Both the position numbers and the translations under genes were made by a program. The notes under the pieces were generated by a model. The model saw only the letters and a list, made by a program, of their open reading frames with translations, ran no database searches and was not told where the DNA came from. A stretch of 46,942 nucleotides of DNA from a bacterium (GTDB lineage: Bacteria > Patescibacteriota > Minisyncoccia > Portnoybacterales > JAKAHB01), in NCBI GenBank assembly GCA_021815315.1, contig JAKAHB010000003.1, forward strand, positions 1 through 46,942. Reading direction: 5' to 3'. Shown here in pieces: positions 35,610-44,302 of the stretch. How positions within the stretch are numbered: the stretch's first letter is position 1; each line of letters begins with the position of its first letter.

Positions 35610-35634
35610 CCCCGCTTTTTCTAGCGGGGCTTTT
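35610..35634 (+). terminator. Rho-independent terminator after RT
   Basis: CCCCGCT-TTTTCT-AGCGGGG followed by cTTTTTa. Confidence 0.8.
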
Positions 35635-35645
35635 TATTTTTTAGC

Positions 35646-37511
35646 CTAGTTACTTTGTTGTTCGCCTGGCGTGTCGTTCTTTTTTTCTTCAAATTCCCCT
35701 TCTACGGTTTTATTGTCGCCGGCTGGTTGCTCTCCCGGAGCAGCCGGGGGTTCGCTGGCGGTTCCTTGCTGTTTGTAGAGCTCTTCACCTATTTTTTGCG
35801 CCGCTTGGGAAAGTTCCGCGGTGGCTTTTTTTATAGCTTCAAGGTCGTCGCCTTCTTTGAGTTTTTTCAGCTCTTCAATTTTTTCGTTGACCTCTTTTTT
35901 AATTTCCTCGGAAATCTTGGCGTCGTTTTCGCGGATGGTTTTTTCGGCGGTAAAAATCAAAGTATCGGCGATATTTTTGGTTTCAATTTTTTCTTTCTTC
36001 TTTTTGTCTTCTTCGGCGTGGGCTTCCGCTTCTTGCCTCATTTTTTCAATTTCTTCTTTGGAAAGCGCTCCGGAATCCTTGATGGTAATATTCTGTGATT
36101 TTCCGGAGGCCTTGTCTTTGGCGGTGACGTTTAAAATTCCGTTGGCATCAATGTCAAAAATTACTTCAACCTGCGGAATGCCGCGAGGCGCGGGAGGAAT
36201 GCCATCTAGCATAAACCGACCCAACGTTTTGTTGTCCGTGGCCATCGGCCGCTCTCCTTGGAGGACGTGAATCTCAACCGAAGGCTGATTGTCAGCCGCG
36301 GTGGAGAAAATTTGAGACTTGGAGGTGGGGACCGTGGTATTGCGCTCTATTAAAGGAGTCGCGACTCCGCCCAGAGTTTCAATGCCTAGGGTCAGCGGCG
36401 TGACATCAAGAAGCAAGACGTCTTTCATCTCTCCGCCAAGAACCGCTCCTTGAATTGCCGCACCCATGGCCACGCATTCCATCGGGTCAACTCCTCTTTC
36501 AATCTTTTTACCCACGGCGTCTTCCACGAATTTTTGCACAATTGGCATTCGAGTCGGTCCGCCAACCAAAATGATGCGGGTGATGTCGTCAGGCACCAAC
36601 TTGGCGTCTTTTAGAGCTTGGTCAATCGGTCCTTTTAACCGCTCCATAATGGGGTGTACCAATTCTTCCAATTTGGCGCGAGAAATTTTCATTTGCAGGT
36701 GCTGCGGGCCTTGGGCGTTAGCGGTGATAAAAGGTAAATTGATTTCGGTCTCTTGCGTGGTTGAAAGTTCGATTTTGGCTTTTTCAGCCGCTTCGCGGAC
36801 GCGGGTAATGGCCATTTTATCCGCGGATAAATCAACGCCGGTTTGCTTCTTGGATTCGTCCACAATATAATCCATCAATATTTTGTCCATGTCTGTTCCT
36901 CCAAGCTGGGTGTCGCCAGAAGTGGAGACGACTTCAAAAACTCCATCGCCAAAGTCCATAATGGTTACGTCTAGGGTGCCACCGCCGAGATCAAAAACCA
37001 AAATCTTCTCGCTTTTTCCCGATTTATCCAGGCCATAAGCCAAGGCAGCCGCGGTTGGTTCGTTGATAATGCGGACAACTTCCAGCCCGGCAATAGCGCC
37101 GGCATCTTTGGTTGCTTGTCGTTGAGCGTCGTTAAAATAGGCCGGAACCGTGATTACTGCCTTCTCCACTTTGTCGCCCAAAAAAGCCTCTGCGTCTTTC
37201 TTTACTTTTTGCAGGATGTAAGCAGAAATTTGTTGCGGAGTATATTCTTTCCCGTGGATAGTGAATTTATCGCTGGTCCCCATTTTTCTTTTAGCGGCCG
37301 CGATTGTCCCTTCGGGGTTGGTGACGGCTTGTCGACGGGCCGGTTCCCCAACTAGCAGCTCGCCTTCTTTAGTGAAAGCCACCACGGAAGGGAAGGCTTT
37401 TCCTCCGACAGAAGTCCCCTCGGCCGAAGGAATAATTTGCGCCTTGCCACCTTCATAAAAAGCGGCAGCTGAATTTGATGTCCCAAGATCTATTCCGATT
37501 ATTTTTGACAT
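35646..37511 (-). CDS. dnaK: Molecular chaperone DnaK
   Basis: [46 protein letters not shown]. Confidence 0.98.
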   Translation of the reverse strand: MSKIIGIDLGTSNSAAAFYEGGKAQIIPSAEGTSVGGKAFPSVVAFTKEGELLVGEPARRQAVTNPEGTIAAAKRKMGTSDKFTIHGKEYTPQQISAYILQKVKKDAEAFLGDKVEKAVITVPAYFNDAQRQATKDAGAIAGLEVVRIINEPTAAALAYGLDKSGKSEKILVFDLGGGTLDVTIMDFGDGVFEVVSTSGDTQLGGTDMDKILMDYIVDESKKQTGVDLSADKMAITRVREAAEKAKIELSTTQETEINLPFITANAQGPQHLQMKISRAKLEELVHPIMERLKGPIDQALKDAKLVPDDITRIILVGGPTRMPIVQKFVEDAVGKKIERGVDPMECVAMGAAIQGAVLGGEMKDVLLLDVTPLTLGIETLGGVATPLIERNTTVPTSKSQIFSTAADNQPSVEIHVLQGERPMATDNKTLGRFMLDGIPPAPRGIPQVEVIFDIDANGILNVTAKDKASGKSQNITIKDSGALSKEEIEKMRQEAEAHAEEDKKKKEKIETKNIADTLIFTAEKTIRENDAKISEEIKKEVNEKIEELKKLKEGDDLEAIKKATAELSQAAQKIGEELYKQQGTASEPPAAPGEQPAGDNKTVEGEFEEKKNDTPGEQQSN

Positions 37512-37532
37512 AGGTTTTAAAATTTTCTTTAA

Positions 37533-38057
37533 TTATTTTTTAATCACTCTCACTTTTGCTGTTCTCACCACTCGCCCATTCAGTTTGTAGCCACAACTGA
37601 TTTCACTTATAGCTTCGACATTTTTTTCGCCATCGGGCGGCTCTTCGCACTCGATCGCTTCATGCTCTTTGGGGTTGAAACAAACCTGTTCGCAATTAAT
37701 CCTCTCCAGTCCGTGCCCCTTTAAGGTGTCTTCCAACTGTTTTTTCACCAAGGAGTAATTTTCTTTTTCTCTATCTTTTGCCGCGCCAATGGCGGCGTCG
37801 AGGGTGTCCAGTACCGGCAAGATCTCCATAATCAAGCCCTCGTTAATCATTTTCTGCCAATCTTGCATTTGCTTCTCTTGCCGCTGGCGGAAATTAATCA
37901 TATCCGCTTGCGCTTTTTGCCAGCCGATTAAATATTCTTTTTTTTCTTTTTCGCAAGCTTTCAGTTTTTCCTTGAGCTGAGCGAGTTTACTATTTTTATT
38001 TTTGCCCAAAGAAGGCTCCTCCTCCGCCTCTGGTTCGTACTGAATTTCATCTTTCAT
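37533..38057 (-). CDS. grpE: Nucleotide exchange factor GrpE
   Basis: N-terminal coiled coil; C-terminal ISCGYKLNGRVVRTAKVRVIK; between hrcA and dnaK. Confidence 0.95.
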   Translation of the reverse strand: MKDEIQYEPEAEEEPSLGKNKNSKLAQLKEKLKACEKEKKEYLIGWQKAQADMINFRQRQEKQMQDWQKMINEGLIMEILPVLDTLDAAIGAAKDREKENYSLVKKQLEDTLKGHGLERINCEQVCFNPKEHEAIECEEPPDGEKNVEAISEISCGYKLNGRVVRTAKVRVIKK

Positions 38058-38142
38058 AAAAAAATGGCGCTAATTTATAAACGGCGCACCGACATCGCTA
38101 ATTTGAGCGCGACATTGGTATCTGCTCGTAACTAAACCAGCG

Positions 38143-38865
38143 TTAAGTTTTGATTCTTTTCTCAAACCACTCGGCTAGTTCGCTGACCAGGCTGTAATTT
38201 TTGGCGTAGTCCATTTTTCTTGGGCCCATAATGCCGATAAAGACCCTTTCGTCTTCACTGACTGGGCTGGAAGCGACGATTAAGCCGCAATTTTTAAATT
38301 CAACAATCGGATTTTCCCCTCCGACAAAAACTTGGATGCCGGTATTCATTTCTTTAAAAACCCGGATTAATTTTTTTTCAGGACTATGCTCTAAGGCATC
38401 AAACATTTGGGTCGCTTCTTCGTAATTTTCCTCGCCCCAACTTTTAAGCAGATCGGCATAGCCGGCACCATAAAAGCTTTGGTCTTCCGGCAAAAGGCCA
38501 AAGCCCAAGTTTCTGGAAACTCGAGCCAGAGCCTTGGCCGCTCCTCTTAATAGTTGGTGCTGTTCGGAAATAAAACGATTGACGTATTCTTGAAAAATTC
38601 TTCGTTCGCGTTCAATTAAAATAACCTTGTCCATTAATTCGTCTACGAAGAAGCGCAGACCTTTGTCGGTAGGCACGCGGCCCGCGGAGGTGTGGGGCTG
38701 GGAAAGATAGCCCTTACGTTCCAGGCGCATCATCTCGCCGCGAATAGTGGCGGTACTAAAATCCAGACCGTATTTTTTCGCCAACATTAAAGAGCTGACG
38801 GGTTCTCCTCTTCGGGAGTATTCTCTGATTACGGCTTTCAAGATGTTTTTCTGTCGGGGTTGCAT
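38143..38865 (-). CDS. hrcA: Heat-inducible transcription repressor HrcA
   Basis: LKAVIREYSRRGEPVSSLMLAKKYGLDFSTATIRGEMMRLERKGYLSQPHTSAGRVPTDKGLRFFVD. Confidence 0.95.
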   Translation of the reverse strand: MQPRQKNILKAVIREYSRRGEPVSSLMLAKKYGLDFSTATIRGEMMRLERKGYLSQPHTSAGRVPTDKGLRFFVDELMDKVILIERERRIFQEYVNRFISEQHQLLRGAAKALARVSRNLGFGLLPEDQSFYGAGYADLLKSWGEENYEEATQMFDALEHSPEKKLIRVFKEMNTGIQVFVGGENPIVEFKNCGLIVASSPVSEDERVFIGIMGPRKMDYAKNYSLVSELAEWFEKRIKT

Positions 38866-38877
38866 GATAAAATTAGT

Positions 38878-38904
38878 TTAGCACTCGCAATTAGTGAGTG
38901 CTAA
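38878..38904. promoter_or_regulatory. CIRCE operator
   Basis: TTAGCACTC-N9-GAGTGCTAA, exact consensus, extended to 16-bp arms. Confidence 0.97.
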
Positions 38905-38908
38905 ACTA

Positions 38909-38936
38909 ATTTTAACGTTTATAAAAACATTGTCAA
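38909..38936 (-). promoter_or_regulatory. Sigma-70 promoter of hrcA-grpE-dnaK
   Basis: Minus strand TTGACA - 16 nt - TAAAAT just upstream of CIRCE. Confidence 0.75.
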
Positions 38937-39061
38937 GCGGCTTATTTTTCTGGTAAGATTAAAACGTTAATCAATATCTTGCCGATCCGCTAATTCGCGC
39001 AAATAACGCCAATTCTAAGACTCGCTTGGGCTTTTGCGTGTTATTTGGGGATTTAATTTCC

Positions 39062-39967
39062 ATGAAGCAAACCACTTTTAATAATGTTACCTGGGTTGAT
39101 ATTTTGGGCCTTTCCGAAAAACAGGCTAACGAGCTCAAACAAGAATTAGGCTTGGCCAGTTCCGTCCATCGAGAATTGCTTACCAAACAAAATCGGTCAA
39201 AGATAGAAGAATACGACAACTATATTTTTATTGTTCTCCATTTCCCCGTTCACAACAAAGAGACTCGCGCCACCAAGCCGGTTGAGCTTGATTTTATCGT
39301 AACTCCTTCAAGAGTTATTACCTTCCAGCAGCAAGCCATTCCGGCGCTAGAAACTTTTTTTGAAACTTGTGACGATCATGATGACATGAAGATAACTTAT
39401 TTTCGGTCGGCCGGCTATCTGCTCTTCAGTTTGTTGGACAAGTTGATTGATTCTTCCATGCCGATGCTTGACCATCTGCATGAAAAAATTGATAAAATTG
39501 AAGATCAAATTTTCAAAGGAATTGAAAAGGACATGCTTTATGAAATCGCTATTGTCAAAAATGATGTCATTGATTTTCGCCGCGCTGTTAAGCCTCAAAA
39601 ATCAATCTATGAAATTTTGACTAAAAAGGCCGGCCGTTTCTTTGGACACGAAGTGGACCATTTAACGCCGGAGATTACGGGCTCCAATATTCGTGTTTGG
39701 AACACGTTGGAAAACTTGAAAGAATTGATAGAATCGCTTGAAGAGACAAATAATTCTCTGCTTTCCTACAAGTTGTCGCACATAATGAAAACCTTGACGA
39801 TCGTTTCTTTTATTACCTTCCCGCTTTCGCTGATTGTCGCTATTTTCAGCATGGATGTCCGGCTTCCATTTTTGAGAAGTCCTTACAATTGGTTTGGCAA
39901 TGTTGCTTTCATCGTTCTGGCGGTAGCCGGGCTGACCAGCTACTTCCGGAAGAAAAAATGGTTCTAA
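39062..39967 (+). CDS. CorA-superfamily divalent cation transporter
   Basis: IMKTLTIVSFITFPLSLIVAIFSMDV...LTSYFRKKKWF; two C-terminal TM helices. Confidence 0.9.
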   Translation: MKQTTFNNVTWVDILGLSEKQANELKQELGLASSVHRELLTKQNRSKIEEYDNYIFIVLHFPVHNKETRATKPVELDFIVTPSRVITFQQQAIPALETFFETCDDHDDMKITYFRSAGYLLFSLLDKLIDSSMPMLDHLHEKIDKIEDQIFKGIEKDMLYEIAIVKNDVIDFRRAVKPQKSIYEILTKKAGRFFGHEVDHLTPEITGSNIRVWNTLENLKELIESLEETNNSLLSYKLSHIMKTLTIVSFITFPLSLIVAIFSMDVRLPFLRSPYNWFGNVAFIVLAVAGLTSYFRKKKWF

Positions 39968-39970
39968 CTT

Positions 39971-40005
39971 TTACGGATTTACAGATCTATTACAAATTTA
40001 CAGAT
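39971..40005. repeat. Left terminal inverted repeat of the GxxExxY unit
   Basis: TTACGGATTTACAGATCTATTACAAATTTACAGAT. Confidence 0.75.
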
Positions 40006-40020
40006 AAAACGTTATAAAAT

Positions 40021-40401
40021 ATGGAGGGAGAGTTAATTCACAAAGATTTAACTTATAAGATTATTGGAATCGTTTATGACGTCTATAATAAATTGGGCTA
40101 TGGCTACCAAGAAAAATTTTATCAAAAGGCTATTTCGCTAGAACTGAAAGAAAAAGGAATTAGCCATAAAATGGAGGTCTTTTCCCCGGTAATTTACAAT
40201 AATGAAACCATTGGTAAATGCTTTTTGGATTTCTTGATAGAAGAGAAAGTGATTTTAGAGCTTAAAAGGGGAAGGAGCATCCGCCGTTCGGATATTGAAC
40301 AAATTTATAACTATCTCAAAATTAGGAACTTAAAACTGGGGTTGTTAATAAGATTCGCGCCTAGCGGTGTAATCGTAAAAAGAATAGTGAATATAAAATA
40401 A
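40021..40401 (+). CDS. GxxExxY protein (PD-(D/E)XK nuclease-like)
   Basis: LGYGYQEKFYQKA (GxxExxY); FLDFLIEEKVILELK. Confidence 0.92.
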   Translation: MEGELIHKDLTYKIIGIVYDVYNKLGYGYQEKFYQKAISLELKEKGISHKMEVFSPVIYNNETIGKCFLDFLIEEKVILELKRGRSIRRSDIEQIYNYLKIRNLKLGLLIRFAPSGVIVKRIVNIK

Positions 40402-40415
40402 ATCAATCAACAACC

Positions 40416-40450
40416 AATCCGTAAATTTGTAGCAATCAGTAAATCCGTAA
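40416..40450. repeat. Right terminal inverted repeat of the GxxExxY unit
   Basis: AATCCGTAAATTTGTAGCAATCAGTAAATCCGTAA; reverse complement matches the left repeat apart from a few substitutions and one indel. Confidence 0.75.
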
Positions 40451-40452
40451 TT

Positions 40453-41853
40453 ATGCGACTTTATAATTCTCTCACGAAAAAAACAGAAGAATTCAAGCCC
40501 TTAAAAGCCGGAAAGGTCGGCTTGTATACTTGCGGGCCGACGGTTTATGACCAGGCCCACATTGGCAATCTGCGCAGCTATGTCTTTGCCGACATTCTCC
40601 TCCGCGCCCTTTTGGTCAATGATTATAAAACAAAATGGGTAATGAACATTACCGACGTTGAAGATAAAACCATCGAAAAATCCCAAAGTAGCTCTTTGGG
40701 CCAAGATCCTCAAAAGGCCTTAAAAGAATACACGAGAAAATACGAAGCTATCTTTTGGAAAGATCTGAAAAATCTGAACGTGAACCTGCCCGATAAGCGG
40801 CCTCGAGCGACGGAGACAATTAAAGAAATGCAAAAACTTATCGTCCGAATTTTAAAACGGGGGTATGCCTACCCCAAGGACGGCGCAATCTACTTTGACG
40901 TTAAAAAATATTCAGAGAACCATCCCTACGGCCAATTGGTTAATATTGACCCCAAGGAATTAAAAGCCGGAACTAGGAGCAATGCCGATGAATACGAGAA
41001 AGAAGATGTCCAAGATTTTGTTTTATGGAAGAACAAAAAAGAGGGCGAACCATTTTGGAATTTTAAAATAAAAGGGAGAAACTTCCCGGGCCGGCCGGGT
41101 TGGCACATTGAATGTTCGGCTATGGCCCACAAATATCTTCCCGTTCCTTTTGACATTCACACTGGTGGAGTTGATTTGAAATTTCCTCACCACGAAAACG
41201 AAATCGCCCAAAGCGTTATTGGCTACCAAGCCGCGGGACTAGCCAGCTTTTTCGTCCACAACGACCACGTTCTGATTGACGGCCAAAGAATGGGCAAGCG
41301 TTTTAAAAACTTTTATACCCTGGCTGATCTTGAAAAAAAGGGCTTTGCCGCCATGGACTTGCGTTATTTTTTTTTAATCGCCCATTATCGTTCCAAGCTG
41401 AATTTTACCTGGGAGGCACTGGAAGCGGCTAGAAACGGACTGAGAAGATTAAACGATTTGGTGCGCGCCCTGTCAAAAGTAAAACCCAACCGGAAATCGG
41501 AAAACTTTAAAATCCACCGCCAGCAATTTTTGGATATTGTTAACCAGGACTTAGATACTCCGCAGGCTTTGGCTTTTATGTGGAAGACAATTGGGAACAA
41601 GTCAATCACTCCGGCCGAAAAAAAAGCTCTTCTTTTTGAGTTTGATAAAGTTTTTGGCTTTGAACTGGCGAGGGTCAAGCCGTTAAAAATTCCGGTGGAA
41701 ATTGTGCAGCTGGCCGAGCAAAGAGAGGAAGCCCGCCGGAGCCAAAATTGGCAAGAAGCCGATAAAATTCGCCGGCAAATAGAACAAGCCGGCTATTCGG
41801 TCCTTGATAACGAAGAAGGGTTTTTGATTAGACAGAGATCTAAAACCGATTAG
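40453..41853 (+). CDS. cysS: Cysteinyl-tRNA synthetase
   Basis: TCGPTVYDQAHIGNLRSYVFADIL, WHIECSAMA, HTGGVDLKFPHHENEIAQS. Confidence 0.97.
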   Translation: MRLYNSLTKKTEEFKPLKAGKVGLYTCGPTVYDQAHIGNLRSYVFADILLRALLVNDYKTKWVMNITDVEDKTIEKSQSSSLGQDPQKALKEYTRKYEAIFWKDLKNLNVNLPDKRPRATETIKEMQKLIVRILKRGYAYPKDGAIYFDVKKYSENHPYGQLVNIDPKELKAGTRSNADEYEKEDVQDFVLWKNKKEGEPFWNFKIKGRNFPGRPGWHIECSAMAHKYLPVPFDIHTGGVDLKFPHHENEIAQSVIGYQAAGLASFFVHNDHVLIDGQRMGKRFKNFYTLADLEKKGFAAMDLRYFFLIAHYRSKLNFTWEALEAARNGLRRLNDLVRALSKVKPNRKSENFKIHRQQFLDIVNQDLDTPQALAFMWKTIGNKSITPAEKKALLFEFDKVFGFELARVKPLKIPVEIVQLAEQREEARRSQNWQEADKIRRQIEQAGYSVLDNEEGFLIRQRSKTD

Positions 41854-41970
41854 TCGCTAGGGAGGCGCAAGAAACAAAAATTAACCGCCTTGACGGCAAG
41901 GGAGATAATTGGAAATTTTATAGAATAAAAACTTGCCCAAAAGCAGGTTTTTATTCTATAATACGATGAT

Positions 41971-43326
41971 ATGTCGGAAAGCTTTAACGACAAAATTCCG
42001 CCGCAAAACATTGAAGCCGAACAGTCGGTGCTGGGGGCCTTGATGATTGACAAAAACGCGGCTTATAGAATTTTAGACATCCTGCAACCAGGCGATTTTT
42101 ATCGTGAGGCGCATAATGTCATTTTCGCTACCATGATTGATCTCTTGGAAAAAAATACCCCCATTGATATTTTAAGCTTGACCAACCGGCTAGAAGAAAC
42201 AAAAAAACTGGAAAAAATCGGCGGATCCGGTTATCTGGCCACCCTAGTTAATTCTGTTTCCACTGCCGCCAATGTTCAGCACTACGCGGAAATCGTGCGA
42301 CGCAAAAAAGTTTTACGGGATTTAATCAACGCGGCCAATCATATTAACGAACTGGGATATGACGAGCAGGGCAACATTGAACAAATATTGGATCAAGCCG
42401 AACAAAAGATTTTCGCCATTTCCCAGCGATCGCTTACTCAAGACTTCACTTCGGTTAAAAAAGGGTTGGAAGAGGCCTATGAACGTTTAGAGAAATTGCA
42501 CGAAGGCAAGGGCAACATGCGCGGCATTCCAACCGGTTATCCGGATCTGGACAATATTATCGGCGGGATGCATAAAGCCGACTTAGTGATTTTAGCCGCG
42601 CGGCCTTCTTTGGGTAAAACATCGTTAGCGCTTAATATCGCCCGCAATATTGCCGCTAAAGAAAAAGTTTGCGTGGGTATTTTTTCCTTGGAAATGTCCA
42701 AACATGACATTGTTGACCGGTTGATCGCCATGGAAGGCAAGATAAATCTTTGGAAAATGAGAACCGGGAAACTATCCAAAGACGGCTCAAACAGCGATTT
42801 CAGCCGGATTGCCGAGGCTTTGGCTTCCCTTTCGGAAATGAAAATATTTATAGACGATTCCCCTTCCCCTTCGGTGATGCAAATGCGTACCATGGCCAGA
42901 CGTCTTCAAGCCGAACACCAGTTAGGATTTTTAGTCGTTGACTACCTACAGCTGATCCAATCCAAAACCAACAACGATAATATGGTTCAGCAAATAACCG
43001 AAATTTCCCGCGGTTTAAAAAGCATTGCTCGAGAGTTGGACATCCCGGTCCTGGCGTTATCGCAGTTGTCTCGCGCCGTTGAACAAAGAGGCGGTCATCC
43101 CCGCTTGGCCGACTTGAGAGAATCGGGTTCAATTGAGCAGGATGCCGACCTGGTGATGTTTATCTATCGTGAAGATAGGGATAGAGGGAAAGAAAATTCC
43201 GGGCGACCCAATGTCGCCAAAATTCTTGTCGCCAAGCATCGAAATGGCCCAATCGGCGACTGCGAATTATTTTTTGACGACCAATACGCTTCTTTCCAAA
43301 GCTTGCAAAAATCAGAATTTAATTAA
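41971..43326 (+). CDS. dnaB: Replicative DNA helicase DnaB
   Basis: PPQNIEAEQSVLGALM, LAARPSLGKTSLAL, VVDYLQLI, LRESGSIEQDADLVMF. Confidence 0.98.
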   Translation: MSESFNDKIPPQNIEAEQSVLGALMIDKNAAYRILDILQPGDFYREAHNVIFATMIDLLEKNTPIDILSLTNRLEETKKLEKIGGSGYLATLVNSVSTAANVQHYAEIVRRKKVLRDLINAANHINELGYDEQGNIEQILDQAEQKIFAISQRSLTQDFTSVKKGLEEAYERLEKLHEGKGNMRGIPTGYPDLDNIIGGMHKADLVILAARPSLGKTSLALNIARNIAAKEKVCVGIFSLEMSKHDIVDRLIAMEGKINLWKMRTGKLSKDGSNSDFSRIAEALASLSEMKIFIDDSPSPSVMQMRTMARRLQAEHQLGFLVVDYLQLIQSKTNNDNMVQQITEISRGLKSIARELDIPVLALSQLSRAVEQRGGHPRLADLRESGSIEQDADLVMFIYREDRDRGKENSGRPNVAKILVAKHRNGPIGDCELFFDDQYASFQSLQKSEFN

Positions 43327-43392
43327 GCAGAAAAAACAAGCCGGGGCCAACGTTGGCTACTCGCTGTTGGCCATTAGCCCGGTTATCGTGTC

Positions 43393-43977
43393 ATGTTACC
43401 CCAACCTCTTGAAAATTTAATCAACAGAATTTCCGATTTGCCGGGCATTGGTCGTCGCCAAGCCGCCAGACTGGCCTTTTTTTTGCTCAACCAGCCGGTT
43501 AAGGAGTTAAGGGGTTTGGCCGAAGCTGTTACCGGCATAAAGAGCATAAAAACCTGCAGCCGTTGTTTTAACTTCACCGAAGAAGACTTATGCGTCTATT
43601 GCCGCAATAAAAATCGCGACCAACAAATTATTTGCGCGGTAGAAGACGCGATGGATATTGCCACCATTGAAAAAACCGGGCAATATAAAGGCGTCTATCA
43701 TGTCTTGGGCGGTTTGATTTCTCCGCTTGATAAAATCACGCCGGATAAACTCAAGATAAAAGAACTGTTTAGCCGTCTCAAAAAAGAACCGGTGAAGGAA
43801 CTGATTATGGCTCTCAATCCGACAACCGAAGGAGATGCTACAATTTTATACATTGAAAGATTACTGAAAGAAGCGCCGATAAAAATAACCAGATTAGCCC
43901 GGGGGCTTTCCACCGGGTCGGACTTGGAATACGCGGATGACAGCACAATGATTAACGCGCTTTTGGGCAGAAAATAA
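43393..43977 (+). CDS. recR: Recombination protein RecR
   Basis: LPGIGRRQAARLAF, C4 zinc finger CSRCFNFTEEDLCVYC, Toprim region, LARGLSTGSDLEYADDSTM. Confidence 0.96.
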   Translation: MLPQPLENLINRISDLPGIGRRQAARLAFFLLNQPVKELRGLAEAVTGIKSIKTCSRCFNFTEEDLCVYCRNKNRDQQIICAVEDAMDIATIEKTGQYKGVYHVLGGLISPLDKITPDKLKIKELFSRLKKEPVKELIMALNPTTEGDATILYIERLLKEAPIKITRLARGLSTGSDLEYADDSTMINALLGRK

Positions 43978-43991
43978 AAATCTGGCTTCTA

Positions 43992-44019
43992 TTGACAAAA
44001 TAAAAAAATCACGTAATAT
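43992..44019 (+). promoter_or_regulatory. Sigma-70 promoter of small membrane ORF
   Basis: TTGACA - 16 nt - TAATAT. Confidence 0.65.
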
Positions 44020-44051
44020 CATAAAAAGCTGGCTAAAACTCTGGAGGTGAT

Positions 44052-44171
44052 ATGATAGAGCTCAGGTCTTTTCTCGTCGGGATCTTGCTTGGCTGCATTA
44101 TGGTTCTAATCCCAGAGGCCCTCTTTATCATCTTGATCCTTTTGGGGGTCAAGATCCTCCGCCTACTCTAG
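44052..44171 (+). CDS. Small membrane peptide, 39 aa (MIELRSFLVGILLGCIMVLIPEALFIILILLGVKILRLL)
   Basis: Manual translation; promoter, CTGGAGGTGAT SD and terminator bracket this ORF, which is absent from the ORF track. Confidence 0.65.
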   Translation: MIELRSFLVGILLGCIMVLIPEALFIILILLGVKILRLL

Positions 44172-44194
44172 CCCCGAACCCGGGGCTTTTTTTT
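44171..44194 (+). terminator. Rho-independent terminator
   Basis: GCCCCG-aacc-CGGGGC followed by 8 T. Confidence 0.85.
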
Positions 44195-44250
44195 CTTCTT
44201 TGTAAACTGCTTGCCTTGGCGAGCTGGAATTTCACCAAAATCGGGTTTTT

Positions 44251-44282
44251 CAAAAGCAGGCCCTTTAAAGGGCCTGCTTTTG
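44251..44282. terminator. Bidirectional terminator-like perfect palindrome
   Basis: CAAAAGCAGGCCCTTTAAAGGGCCTGCTTTTG, 32-bp perfect palindrome between convergent genes. Confidence 0.7.
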
Positions 44283-44302
44283 AACGGTTTTTGATGCTTG
44301 CT

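Larger units (their letters stand above)
39971..40450. mobile_element. Putative ~480-bp inverted-repeat-bounded insertion carrying a GxxExxY gene
   Basis: Near-identical 35-nt inverted repeats at both ends, tightly filling the corA-cysS gap. Confidence 0.55.

Noticed and set aside
35655-36870. Plus-strand ORFs opposite dnaK.
   Set aside because: Antisense shadows of a strongly conserved gene.
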